Below, piece after piece: positions 31,842 through 39,511 of a stretch of DNA of 64,000 bases (the stretch's first letter is position 1; every line of letters begins with the position of its first letter). Origin of the DNA: Gaiellasilicea sp037720595 (GTDB lineage: Bacteria > Actinomycetota > Thermoleophilia > Gaiellales > Gaiellaceae); contig JBBJLW010000002.1 in the NCBI GenBank assembly GCA_037720595.1, positions 62,001-126,000 on the forward strand. The letters are read 5' to 3'. The notes under the pieces were generated by a model that made no database searches, was not told the DNA's origin, and saw only the letters and a program-made list of their open reading frames with translations. A program made the translations under genes and the position numbers.

Positions 31842-32468
31842 TTAACGCGCCACGGATGCGATCGCCGCAAGGAGGCCGCCGAGGTCGTGTGTGGCAGCCT
31901 GAGCGACGATCTGCACGCCGGCGGCGCGAGCTGTGGCCGTCGTCTCGGGGCCGATCGAGACGGCTGGGATCGCCGCGCCCGTTCGCCCGAACGCCCGCGC
32001 AGCCGAGGCGGAGGCGAGGACGACGAGGTCGGCGGAAGGCAGATCGCCCGGCACGAGCTCGCGGGTGCGGTAGAGCGGTACGACATCCGCGTCGAGCTCG
32101 TCCGCGAGTAGGCGCCGCGCTCCCTCGGCGCCGGCGAAGAGGACGCGGCCGGCCGGTCTCGGCAGCTCGGCGAGGAGCCCTTCCTGGGTCGAGACCGCAG
32201 GCACGAGATCGGCGCCGCCGAACGCCGTGGCCGTCGCGGCCCCGATCGCCGCGACCCGCCCGGGACTCCCCCGCAATCGCCGCCGCAGCTCGCGCGCACC
32301 GTTGACGCTCGTGACGACGACCCAGTCGTAGGCAGAGACATCGATCTCCTCGTCGCCGAGCGGCTCGATCGCGACCAGTGGGCAGACGATCGCCTCGTGG
32401 CCGAGCGCCTCGAGCCGGTGGACGAGCTCCACTTCCTGCCCCTCGGGACGCGTGACGAGAATCCTCAC
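31842..32468 (-). CDS. hemD: uroporphyrinogen-III synthase
   Basis: A 208-residue two-domain HemD that cyclises hydroxymethylbilane. N-terminal RILVTRPEGQEVELVHRLEALGHEAIVCPLVAI, then DWVVVTSVNGARELRRR, and the second-domain segments GRVLFAGAEGAR, LVVLASASAARAFGR and SIGPETTATARAAG are characteristic of this weakly conserved family. GTG start at 32468 overlaps the hemC stop (GTGA). Confidence 0.9.
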   Translation of the reverse strand: MRILVTRPEGQEVELVHRLEALGHEAIVCPLVAIEPLGDEEIDVSAYDWVVVTSVNGARELRRRLRGSPGRVAAIGAATATAFGGADLVPAVSTQEGLLAELPRPAGRVLFAGAEGARRLLADELDADVVPLYRTRELVPGDLPSADLVVLASASAARAFGRTGAAIPAVSIGPETTATARAAGVQIVAQAATHDLGGLLAAIASVAR

Positions 32469-33304
32469 CGCACGGACGCGAGCAGCTCGGCCGCGACTGC
32501 CTCGGCGTCCAGGCCGCTGCGACGCTCGATCCAGGCGCCATCGTCGTCGGCCACGAGCGCGGTCAGGATCGCGCCGTCGTGGTGAGCGGCGACCGGAGCG
32601 AGACACCCACCGCCGACGAGCGCTACGCAGCGCCGCTCCGCCTCGACCCGGCGGCGCGTCTCGGAGTCGTCCGCGCGCGCGACGAGATGCTCCTCGCCAG
32701 CCCGCACCTGGAGCGCGAGTGCGCCCTGCCCTGCCTCCGGCAGGAGCTGCTCAGGATCGAAGCGATGGCCGATCTCGCGCCCGAGCCCAAGCCGGTCGAG
32801 TCCGCACGCCGCGAGCATGATCGCGTCGAGTCCGCGCTCGCCACGTTTCCGCAACCGCGTATCGATATTGCCGCGCAGGGGCTCGATCGAAAGTGTCGGC
32901 TCGAGTGCGAGCAACTGCGCCCGCCGACGCACGGAGGCCGTCCCGATCCGCATCCCCGGCCTGATCTCGCCGGCGCCGCAGAGCGCATCGCGCGGATCCT
33001 CCCGCGGCGGGTAGGCACCGACGGCAAGACCCTCGGTGTCGGTCGAGGTCATGTCCTTGGCCGAGTGGACGGCGACATCGATCCGACCCTCGAGTAGCGC
33101 CTCCTCGAGCTCTTTGACGAAGACGCCGCGCTCGCCGATCTGCCCGAAGGGCTTCGTGCGGTCGCGATCCCCGGCTGTCGTGATCGGGACGAGCGCGATC
33201 TCGGTGCTCCGCCCTCCACCCCGGGGCCCGCGCAGCGCCTCGGCGGCGCGCTCCGCCTGGGTGAGCGCGAGCCTACTGCCGCGGGAGCCGACGCGGATGA
33301 GCAC
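32465..33304 (-). CDS. hemC: hydroxymethylbilane synthase (porphobilinogen deaminase)
   Basis: Polymerises four porphobilinogens. About 279 residues from GTG 33304 (VLIRVGSRGSRLALTQA); an earlier start at 33343 adds 13 residues without similarity. Active-site Asp is in AVHSAKDMTS, and the dipyrromethane-binding Cys is in VGGGCLAPVAAH. The Arg-rich substrate segment TASVRRRAQLLAL is present. It follows hemA with a 117-bp gap and overlaps hemD. Confidence 0.95.
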   Translation of the reverse strand: MLIRVGSRGSRLALTQAERAAEALRGPRGGGRSTEIALVPITTAGDRDRTKPFGQIGERGVFVKELEEALLEGRIDVAVHSAKDMTSTDTEGLAVGAYPPREDPRDALCGAGEIRPGMRIGTASVRRRAQLLALEPTLSIEPLRGNIDTRLRKRGERGLDAIMLAACGLDRLGLGREIGHRFDPEQLLPEAGQGALALQVRAGEEHLVARADDSETRRRVEAERRCVALVGGGCLAPVAAHHDGAILTALVADDDGAWIERRSGLDAEAVAAELLASVR

Positions 33305-33421
33305 AGCGGTGCCGGGCAACCGGCCTCGACTCACCGCAAGCACGCGTGCTTGCGGGCCGAATCCTGACGAACGCCGTCGGCGCCTGGAGCGGCAGCGGGC
33401 GGCCGGTGAGAAACCGCGTCG

Positions 33422-34663
33422 TCATACGCGCCGCTCCTCCTCACCCAGACCGAAAAGATGCCTCACGACGTCAGCATAGACCACCCCATCGGCTGCCGCG
33501 GCCGCCTCCTTCATCCGGATCGTGGGCAGGTGCAGCAGCTTGGCGAGGATCTGCGAGGTGACCGATTCGACGTGCCTCCGCTCACTCTCGGAGAGCTTCG
33601 AGCCGGCGCGCGCGAGCTCGCTGTCGCGGATCTCCTCGGCGAGCGCGCGCAGCGAGGCGATCGTCGGGACGACGTCGAGCGACGCGTGCCAACGGCGAAA
33701 GCGCTCGCCCTCGGCCGCCACGAGCTGCTCGGCTCGGGCGGCCTCGCTGCGACGCCCCGTGATCGTCTCGGCGACGACGGCCTCGAGGTCGTCGATGTCG
33801 TAGAGGAAGCAGTTGTCGAGCTCGTTGATCGCCGGATCGAGGTCGCGTGGGACTGCGAGATCGACGAGCAGCAGCGGACGACCCCGTCGGGTGCGCAACG
33901 CCGCTGCAACGTCAGCCTTGCGCACCACCGGCGCCGGCGAGCTGGTTGAGGCGACGACGATGTCGCCGGCCGCGAGCTCCTCGCTGAGCTCGTCCAGACC
34001 GAGAGCGCGCGCTTCGAACGCGTCCGCAAGGTTCTGCGCGCGCTCCAGCGTCCTGTTGGCGACAGCCCCGATGTGCGCGCCGCGCGACACGAGATTGCGC
34101 GCGGTCAGCTCGCTCATCTTTCCGGCGCCGAGCAGGAGCACGCGCTTTCCGGCGAGATTCTCGAAGACCTGTTGGGCGAGCGCGGCGGCCGCGGCCGGCA
34201 CGGACGCGGGGCTCTCGCCGATCGCCGTCTCCACCCGCACGCGGCGACCCGCATGAAGCGCCTGGTGAAAGAGCCGGTCGAGGAACGGCCCGGTCGAGCC
34301 GGCCTCGAAGGCGCTCCGCACCTGGCCGAGGATCTCGCCTTCGCCCGGCACCAGCGAGTCGAGTCCGGCGGCGACACGGAAGAGATGCACTCCCGCAGCC
34401 TCGTCGCCGAGCCGGTAGAGGACGGCGCCGAGCTCCTCGGCCCGGTCCCCGGCGAGCTCGGTGAGCGTCGCGACGGCTACCTCCTCTGCGTTCTCGGGGC
34501 GAGCGAGGTAGAGCTCTGTCCGGTTGCAGGTCGAGAGCACGACGGCCTCTTGCCCGAGTTCCGCGGCGAGTGCGGAGGCATGTTCTGCATCGAGCGCGAC
34601 GCGCTCGCGAAGCTCGATCGGAGCCCGATGGTGCGAGACGCCGACAAGGGTGAGCCTCGTCAT
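33422..34663 (-). CDS. hemA: glutamyl-tRNA reductase
   Basis: First step of the C5 heme pathway. 413 residues from ATG 34663 (RLTLVGVSHHRAPIELRE). Nucleophile Cys46 in VVLSTCNRTELYL, NADPH-binding GAGKMSELTARNL, and the C-terminal dimerisation helices ending LFGLGEEERRV. The ATG overlaps the stop of the HemX-like gene, mirroring the hemX-hemA pairing of other Gram-positives. Confidence 0.97.
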   Translation of the reverse strand: MTRLTLVGVSHHRAPIELRERVALDAEHASALAAELGQEAVVLSTCNRTELYLARPENAEEVAVATLTELAGDRAEELGAVLYRLGDEAAGVHLFRVAAGLDSLVPGEGEILGQVRSAFEAGSTGPFLDRLFHQALHAGRRVRVETAIGESPASVPAAAAALAQQVFENLAGKRVLLLGAGKMSELTARNLVSRGAHIGAVANRTLERAQNLADAFEARALGLDELSEELAAGDIVVASTSSPAPVVRKADVAAALRTRRGRPLLLVDLAVPRDLDPAINELDNCFLYDIDDLEAVVAETITGRRSEAARAEQLVAAEGERFRRWHASLDVVPTIASLRALAEEIRDSELARAGSKLSESERRHVESVTSQILAKLLHLPTIRMKEAAAAADGVVYADVVRHLFGLGEEERRV

Positions 34664-35430
34664 TGGGCGAAATGGGTCAGCGGGAGCACGACGGCGACGA
34701 GCGCGAAGCCGCAGAGATTGAGGAGCGCGGCCCGGCGACCGCGCCACCCCTCGTGGCGGAGCACGAGCAGCGCGGCGTAGACGACCAGGATCGCGGCCGT
34801 CACCACCATTGCCGCATCGAGATCGCCGCGCTCGAATCGAGAGGCGCCGGCGCCGATCCCCAGTGCGAGCAACCCGAGCCCCGCCAGGACGCCGCGCGCG
34901 GCGAGCCGGTCGAGCGCATCGAGCGGCGGCACGCGCACCCGCAGGACTCGCCGGGCGTGACGCTTCAGACGCCGCTCCTGCCAAACGTAGAGCCCGGCCA
35001 TCCCGGCCGAGAGGGTCAGGCTCGCGAAGCCGGCGAGCATCAGGCCGACGTGGATCGCGAGCACGACGCCGGAATCGTTTCCCTGCTCGAGTGCGGTGCC
35101 GCCGCCCACCCACGCAAGTGCGAGCAGGATCGCCGCGACGGGCATCACCGCGAGGCCGAGCAGGCGGTAGCGCGGCCGGCAGCCCCAGATCAGGTAGGCG
35201 CCGACGACGAGCCAGACGAAGAGGTTCAGCGCGCCCGCCCACGTCCCCCAGGGGAAGCCGGCAGCCGAGGTCGCCTGGCTGACGAGCAATACGGTCTGGG
35301 CCACCCAGCCGAGCCGGACGCCCCACGTCGCGAGCCGCCCGGCGAGTCCGGGGCCGCGTAGCTCGCCCGCGTAGGCGACCGCGGCCTCCCCGTAGGCGAG
35401 CAGCGCCGGGACGATCAGCAGCTCAGACAT
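34660..35430 (-). CDS. CcsA/HemX-like cytochrome c assembly membrane protein
   Basis: A 256-residue membrane protein with about eight helices and the cytochrome-c-assembly (CcsA) fold: GWVAQTVLLVSQATSAAGFPWGTW, LFVWLVVGAYLIW, VVLAIHVGLMLAGFASLTLSAGMAGLYVWQERRLKR (read in pieces). It lacks the WWD tryptophan-rich loop of true heme handlers, so it is closer to HemX, which modulates HemA levels. Position between ccmD and hemA is consistent with either role. Confidence 0.8.
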   Translation of the reverse strand: MSELLIVPALLAYGEAAVAYAGELRGPGLAGRLATWGVRLGWVAQTVLLVSQATSAAGFPWGTWAGALNLFVWLVVGAYLIWGCRPRYRLLGLAVMPVAAILLALAWVGGGTALEQGNDSGVVLAIHVGLMLAGFASLTLSAGMAGLYVWQERRLKRHARRVLRVRVPPLDALDRLAARGVLAGLGLLALGIGAGASRFERGDLDAAMVVTAAILVVYAALLVLRHEGWRGRRAALLNLCGFALVAVVLPLTHFAQ

Positions 35431-35575
35431 CGGCAGGTCGATTCCGTGCGAGCTCGGCGAGCGCCGCGGTCTCCCGCTCGAGCCGCGCGAGCTTCGCCGC
35501 GATGATCGCCACGTAGACGAGCAGCGCGACGAAGACGACCCCGTACGCGGCCGCGACGTACTCCCCCTGACTCAC
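35423..35575 (-). CDS. ccmD: CcmD-like small heme exporter component
   Basis: A 50-residue single-helix protein: short N-terminus, a helix around YVAAAYGVVFVALLVYVAII and a charged RLERETAAL tail, the standard CcmD layout. GTG start at 35575 overlaps the ccmC stop (GTGA), and its stop overlaps the next gene. CcmD helps release holo-CcmE from CcmABC. Assigned mainly by size, topology and position. Confidence 0.8.
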   Translation of the reverse strand: MSQGEYVAAAYGVVFVALLVYVAIIAAKLARLERETAALAELARNRPADV

Positions 35576-36276
35576 GTCAACAGCTCTCTGAGCTCGCGCA
35601 GATTGGAGTCGAGCCGCTTGCCCAGGAGCTCGAGCCGGTAGAGCGTGTAGGCGAGCAGGGAGATCGCAAGCCAGGCGATGCAGAAGGTGAGGAACATGAC
35701 CCCGGTCATCTGCGGCCCGTCGCGCGTGAACACCGTCGGGTGGATGATGTTCTCCGCGAGCCGGATCGCGAGGAAGCTGACCGGGATCAGGACCACACCG
35801 AAGAGCGCGTACACCGCGGAGATGTTCGCGCGCCGCGGGCCTTCCTCGATCGAGAAGCGCAGCATGAAATAGGCGGAGTAGAAGAGGAAGAGGACGAGGA
35901 AGAGCACGAGCTGGTTCTCGCTCCAGAGCCACCAGTGACCCCAGGACGCCTTCGCCCAGATCGAGCCCGTCAGAAGCGTCAGCGAGCCGAAGATCGTGCC
36001 CTGGTGGATCGCCACGTAGCTCTCGAGGTCGTAGCGCTCGTCCCTGCGCCAGAGGAGGAGCAGGCCCTTGAAGGCGCCCCAGCCGAAGCACGCGTAGGCG
36101 GTCAGGGCGATCGGCACGTGGAAGTAGAAGATCCGCTGCGAGATCCCCTGGTCGGCGTCCTCGGGCGCGACGAAGAACGCGAAGGCAATCGCGATTCCGA
36201 CGAACGCCGCAGCAAGCGCGGCGAGCGCGGGGACGGCGCTCTTCGAGGTCGGGTTATTCGGAGACGACGTACTCAA
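35572..36276 (-). CDS. ccmC: heme exporter / heme-handling protein CcmC
   Basis: A 234-residue, six-helix protein. The tryptophan-rich heme-binding WWD segment reads SWGHWWLWSENQL; the flanking His are in IFYFHVPIALTAY and ENIIHPTVF. It delivers heme to CcmE. The start is probably TTG 36276, which overlaps the ccmB 3' end by 23 bp; earlier starts lie inside ccmB without similarity. Regular System I order ccmA-B-C-D follows. Confidence 0.93.
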   Translation of the reverse strand: MSTSSPNNPTSKSAVPALAALAAAFVGIAIAFAFFVAPEDADQGISQRIFYFHVPIALTAYACFGWGAFKGLLLLWRRDERYDLESYVAIHQGTIFGSLTLLTGSIWAKASWGHWWLWSENQLVLFLVLFLFYSAYFMLRFSIEEGPRRANISAVYALFGVVLIPVSFLAIRLAENIIHPTVFTRDGPQMTGVMFLTFCIAWLAISLLAYTLYRLELLGKRLDSNLRELRELLT

Positions 36277-36892
36277 AGGACGCCCAGCACAGTATCGAGA
36301 AGATCGCGTCGTACAGCGCGAGAAAGGCCAAGTAGCGGCCGGCGTCCGGCGAGACGCTCGCACCGACGCCGCCGACGACGAGGGGGATCGCAAGCGGCAA
36401 GAAGAGCAGGGGAAGCACGAGCTCGCGCGTCCGGCTCGCAGCGGCCATCGCTGCGAGCAGCGTTCCGACCGCGCAGATCCCGATGCTCGCAAGCACGACG
36501 CCCGCGACGGTGGCCGCGTCCACCGAGCCGAAGAAAAGAGCGAAGGCGGGAAGCGCGACGAGCTCGACGGCCGAGAGGAACGCGAAGACGGCCACCGCCT
36601 TGCCGAGCCAGATCGCGCTCCGATCGCACGGCGCGAGCACGAGCCCGTCGAGGGCGCCGCTCTCGCGTTCCGGCGCCCAGGCCCGCGCCAGGCCGAGCAG
36701 GGCCGTGAAGACGAGCGCCACCCACAGCAGTCCCTGAGCCGCGACCTCGTCGGCGCCCTCCGGCAGCGCGAAATGAAAGACGACGAGAGTCGAGACGACG
36801 AAGAGAAGCATTGCCGGCAACGTGTCTCGCGCCCGCAACTCGAGCCGCAGATCCTTGCGAGCCAGCGTCACCACGTCGGCCAGATAGGTCAT
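36254..36892 (-). CDS. ccmB: heme exporter ABC permease CcmB
   Basis: A 212-residue, six-helix ABC permease. It opens with the cytoplasmic ARKDLRLELRARDTL segment and has the family motif RAWAPERESGALDGLVLAPCDR before the second helix pair. With CcmA and CcmC it forms the complex that frees heme-loaded CcmE. ATG 36892 overlaps the ccmA stop. Confidence 0.94.
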   Translation of the reverse strand: MTYLADVVTLARKDLRLELRARDTLPAMLLFVVSTLVVFHFALPEGADEVAAQGLLWVALVFTALLGLARAWAPERESGALDGLVLAPCDRSAIWLGKAVAVFAFLSAVELVALPAFALFFGSVDAATVAGVVLASIGICAVGTLLAAMAAASRTRELVLPLLFLPLAIPLVVGGVGASVSPDAGRYLAFLALYDAIFSILCWASFEYVVSE

Positions 36893-37521
36893 GCCAACAC
36901 CAGCTGGGCGGTAGCAAGCGACTCGACTCGTGCGGGATCGTGGGTCGAAAGCACGATCGTCCGCTCGCTGTGGAGCTCGGCGAGCTGCTCATCGAGCAAG
37001 CCGGCGCCTTCGTTGTCGAGCGCCGTGAAGGGCTCGTCGAGGATGAGCAGCTCGGGCTCGTGGAGGAGCGTGCGGCAAAGGGCGAGCCGCTGCAGCATTC
37101 CGCGCGAGTACGCGCCGGCGCGCTCGCCGCGCGCGTCCCGGAGGCCGAAGCGCTCGAGCAGCATCCCGATCCGTTCCCGCCGCTCGGGTACGCGGTAGAG
37201 GCGACCGTAGAGGTCGAGATTCTCGGCCGCGGTCAGGTCGCGATAGAGGAGGCCCTCGTGCCCCAGGTAGCCGAGTGCGGAGCGGCCGACGTTGACCGCG
37301 AGCGTTCCGCGGGAGGGTGCAGCGAGCCCGGCCACGAGCCGGAGCAACGTCGTCTTCCCCGACCCGTTCGCTCCAGTGACGACGAGAAAGCCACCACGCC
37401 CGAGCACGAGGTCGGTCGGTCGCAGCGCGCGTTTGCGCCCGTAGCGCTGCTCCAGCGCTTGCGCGTGAACGACCGTGGCCGCGCTCACGCCTGCAGCGAG
37501 CTCGTCGTCGAGCCGCCCCAC
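36889..37521 (-). CDS. ccmA: heme exporter ATP-binding protein CcmA
   Basis: A 210-residue ABC ATPase: Walker A VTGANGSGKTTLLR, signature AYSRGMLQRLALCRTLL, Walker B ELLILDEPFTALD, switch His in IVLSTHDPARVE. First gene of the ccmABCD-hemX-hemA run. A minisatellite-like 15-bp repeat lies directly upstream of the start, so the N-terminus and the ribosome-binding site are not certain; about 15 N-terminal residues before HAQALEQRYG look non-conserved. Confidence 0.93.
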   Translation of the reverse strand: MGRLDDELAAGVSAATVVHAQALEQRYGRKRALRPTDLVLGRGGFLVVTGANGSGKTTLLRLVAGLAAPSRGTLAVNVGRSALGYLGHEGLLYRDLTAAENLDLYGRLYRVPERRERIGMLLERFGLRDARGERAGAYSRGMLQRLALCRTLLHEPELLILDEPFTALDNEGAGLLDEQLAELHSERTIVLSTHDPARVESLATAQLVLA

Positions 37522-37531
37522 CTATCTGCAC

Positions 37532-37588
37532 ACCACCGACCCGCGCTCCACCGACCCGCGCTCCACCGACCCGCGCTCCACCGACCCC
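37532..37588. repeat. 15-bp tandem repeat upstream of ccmA
   Basis: The unit CCACCGACCCGCGCT is repeated about 3.7 times without error, ending in a C-run. It lies 10-67 bp upstream of the ccmA start codon. As DNA it is a short minisatellite; copy number could vary and alter the ccm leader. Confidence 0.85.
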
Positions 37589-37643
37589 CAGGGGGGCCGG
37601 CGAAGCCCCCTGAGCTCACGCTAGCGAGGATCTCTGCGCGGGT

Positions 37644-37673
37644 GTGTGACGACATCGTGCCGAGAGTGTGACG
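37644..37673. promoter_or_regulatory. Two direct GTGTGACG repeats upstream of the ccm operon
   Basis: GTGTGACG occurs at 37644-37651 and 37666-37673, 22 bp apart start to start (two helical turns). The half-site resembles those of CRP/FNR-type and other activators. It lies about 125-150 bp upstream of ccmA and 50 bp beyond the ubiA stop. Confidence 0.4.
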
Positions 37674-37722
37674 TTTACACCGGCACGCTGAACGAGCTCT
37701 CGGCCGGCCGAGCACCGCGGAG

Positions 37723-38589
37723 CTACGAAGCGATCGCATCCAGCAGCACGAAGCCGAAGAAGACGACGCTGATCACGCCGTTCACGGTGAAGAACGCCGC
37801 GTCCAGCCGCCTGAGCTCGCCGGGTCGAACGAGAGAATGCTCATACGCGAGCAGCAACGCCACGGCACCGACGCCGAGCCAGTAAGGGAGCCCGACCTCG
37901 AGCCCGGCTCCCGCGAGGGTGAGTAGGCCGACCGTGCCGAGGTGGTGCAGTCGCGCGCCGGTGAAGACCCCTCGCTCGCCGAAGCGCACCGCCCACGATT
38001 CAAGCCCTTCGCGCCGGTCGTGCTCCGCGTCGAAGAGTGAGTAGAATAGGTCGAAGCCGGCGACCCAGAGAGCGACGGCCATGCCGCTGGTCCACGCCTG
38101 CCAGGGGAGCTCTCCGGTTACCGCCGCCCAGGCGCCGACCGGCGCCAGCCCGAGCGAGACCCCGAGCCAGAGATGGCAGAGCCACGTCACCCGCTTGAGA
38201 TAGGGGTAGACGACGAAGAGCGCGACCGGAACCGGCCACAGCCAGCGCACGAGCGGGTCGAGTTGGTAGACCGCGAAGAGGAAGACGGCGAACGCGAGCG
38301 AGCACAGCGCGAGAACCTGTGCACGCGTCAGCGCGCCCGAGGGCAGCTCGCGCGAAGCGGTACGCGGGTTGCGCGCGTCGCCCTCGGCGTCGATCAAGCG
38401 ATTGAGCCCCATCGCGAGCGTCCGTGCCCCGCCCATGGCGACGGTCACCCAGAGCCAGTCGGACGCGGGCGGAACCGCGTTGAGGGCGAGCAGCATCCCA
38501 ACGTACGCGAACGGCAACGCAAAGACGGTGTGCTCGAGCTTGACGAGCGCCGCAAAACGGCGCGGGAGGCCGACCGCGGTCTCGCTCAC
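37723..38589 (-). CDS. UbiA-family prenyltransferase (menaquinone-type)
   Basis: A 288-residue integral membrane prenyltransferase. First Asp-rich motif NRLIDAEGDARNPRTASRELP, second DLFYSLFDAEHDRREGL, with eight to nine helices. The short form with RELPSG resembles the UbiA-like enzyme (MqnP type) of the futalosine menaquinone pathway as well as 4-hydroxybenzoate prenyltransferase. Quinone synthesis fits the neighbouring cytochrome and heme genes. Overlaps moaB by 4 bp. Confidence 0.88.
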   Translation of the reverse strand: MSETAVGLPRRFAALVKLEHTVFALPFAYVGMLLALNAVPPASDWLWVTVAMGGARTLAMGLNRLIDAEGDARNPRTASRELPSGALTRAQVLALCSLAFAVFLFAVYQLDPLVRWLWPVPVALFVVYPYLKRVTWLCHLWLGVSLGLAPVGAWAAVTGELPWQAWTSGMAVALWVAGFDLFYSLFDAEHDRREGLESWAVRFGERGVFTGARLHHLGTVGLLTLAGAGLEVGLPYWLGVGAVALLLAYEHSLVRPGELRRLDAAFFTVNGVISVVFFGFVLLDAIAS

Positions 38590-39065
38590 GTCTGCCGGTG
38601 TGCCGTCTGCTCGCCTGCGAGCAGCTCGAGCGCGTGCTCGAGGGCTGGGCGGAGAACGGCGAAGCCGTCACGACAACCGCCTGGCGAGCCGGGCAGGTTG
38701 ACGACGAGTGTCCGCCCGGAGATGCCCGCGGCTCCGCGAGAGAGGAGGGCGTGAGGCGTCTTCGCGATCGAGTCTGCCCGGATCGCCTCGGCGATCCCCG
38801 GTGCATCGCGGTCGATCACCGAGCGCGTCGCCTCGGGGGTGACATCGCGTGGCGCGACCCCGGTTCCCCCCGTCGTCAGAACGAGCCGCGCCTCGTCCGC
38901 AAGCTCGAGCAGCGCGCCGGCGATCGCATCCGTCTCGTCGGGAACCGTGCGCCTGCTGACCTCGTACCCGTCTGCCTCGAGAAGCACGGCGAGGAGATCT
39001 CCGCTCGTATCCTCGCGCGTCCCCGCAACGACACCGTCGGAGACGGTCAGCACTGCAGCCTTCAC
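38586..39065 (-). CDS. molybdopterin adenylyltransferase-type protein, MoaB/Mog
   Basis: A 159-residue MoaB/Mog fold protein: VLTVSDGVVAGTREDTSGDLL, VLTTGGTGVAPRDVTPEATRS, and VVNLPGSPGGCRDGFAVL. It adenylylates molybdopterin before metal insertion. It overlaps moaC upstream and ubiA downstream by 4 bp each. With moaC here and moeA at 54.3 kb, three molybdenum-cofactor genes are in the window. Confidence 0.93.
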   Translation of the reverse strand: MKAAVLTVSDGVVAGTREDTSGDLLAVLLEADGYEVSRRTVPDETDAIAGALLELADEARLVLTTGGTGVAPRDVTPEATRSVIDRDAPGIAEAIRADSIAKTPHALLSRGAAGISGRTLVVNLPGSPGGCRDGFAVLRPALEHALELLAGEQTAHRQT

Positions 39066-39511
39066 CGAAGTGGCTCCTTGACCTTCTCCACGAGTGCCAC
39101 CTCGGCGACGACCATTTTCTTGTCGATTGCCTTGGCCATGTCGTAAACGGTCAGGGCCGCCACCGATGCTGCAACGAGCGCCTCCATCTCGACGCCGGTC
39201 TGCGCGACCGTCTCCGCACTCGCGGTGATCTCGACGGACTCCGCGCCGACCTCGACCGCCACGTCGATCGACGAAAGCGGGAGCGGATGACAGAGGGGGA
39301 TCAACTCGCTCGTGCGCTTCGCGGCCATAATCCCGGCGAGCTGCGCTGTCACGATCGCGTCTCCTTTCGGCAGCTCACGAAGCTGTCGAGCGGTTTCCGA
39401 AGCCATGCGCACCGTCGCGCGCGCCACCGCCCGCCGGTGGGAGAGTGGCTTGGCGCCGACATCCACCATGCGCACGGAGCCGGTGGCGTCGACATGCGAG
39501 AGATCGGTCAC
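39062..39511 (-). CDS. moaC: cyclic pyranopterin monophosphate synthase MoaC
   Basis: A 149-residue MoaC. The active-site segments SELIPLCHPLPLSS and AQTGVEMEALVAASVAALTVYDM with the essential Lys in AIDKKMVV are intact. It completes cPMP formation with MoaA (not in this window). The start overlaps the otsA stop (ATGA). Confidence 0.96.
   Translation of the reverse strand: MTDLSHVDATGSVRMVDVGAKPLSHRRAVARATVRMASETARQLRELPKGDAIVTAQLAGIMAAKRTSELIPLCHPLPLSSIDVAVEVGAESVEITASAETVAQTGVEMEALVAASVAALTVYDMAKAIDKKMVVAEVALVEKVKEPLR

Noticed and set aside
37532..37588. The short tandem repeat as a CRISPR array
   Set aside because: Units are 15 bp and contiguous with no spacers; no cas genes are in the window.
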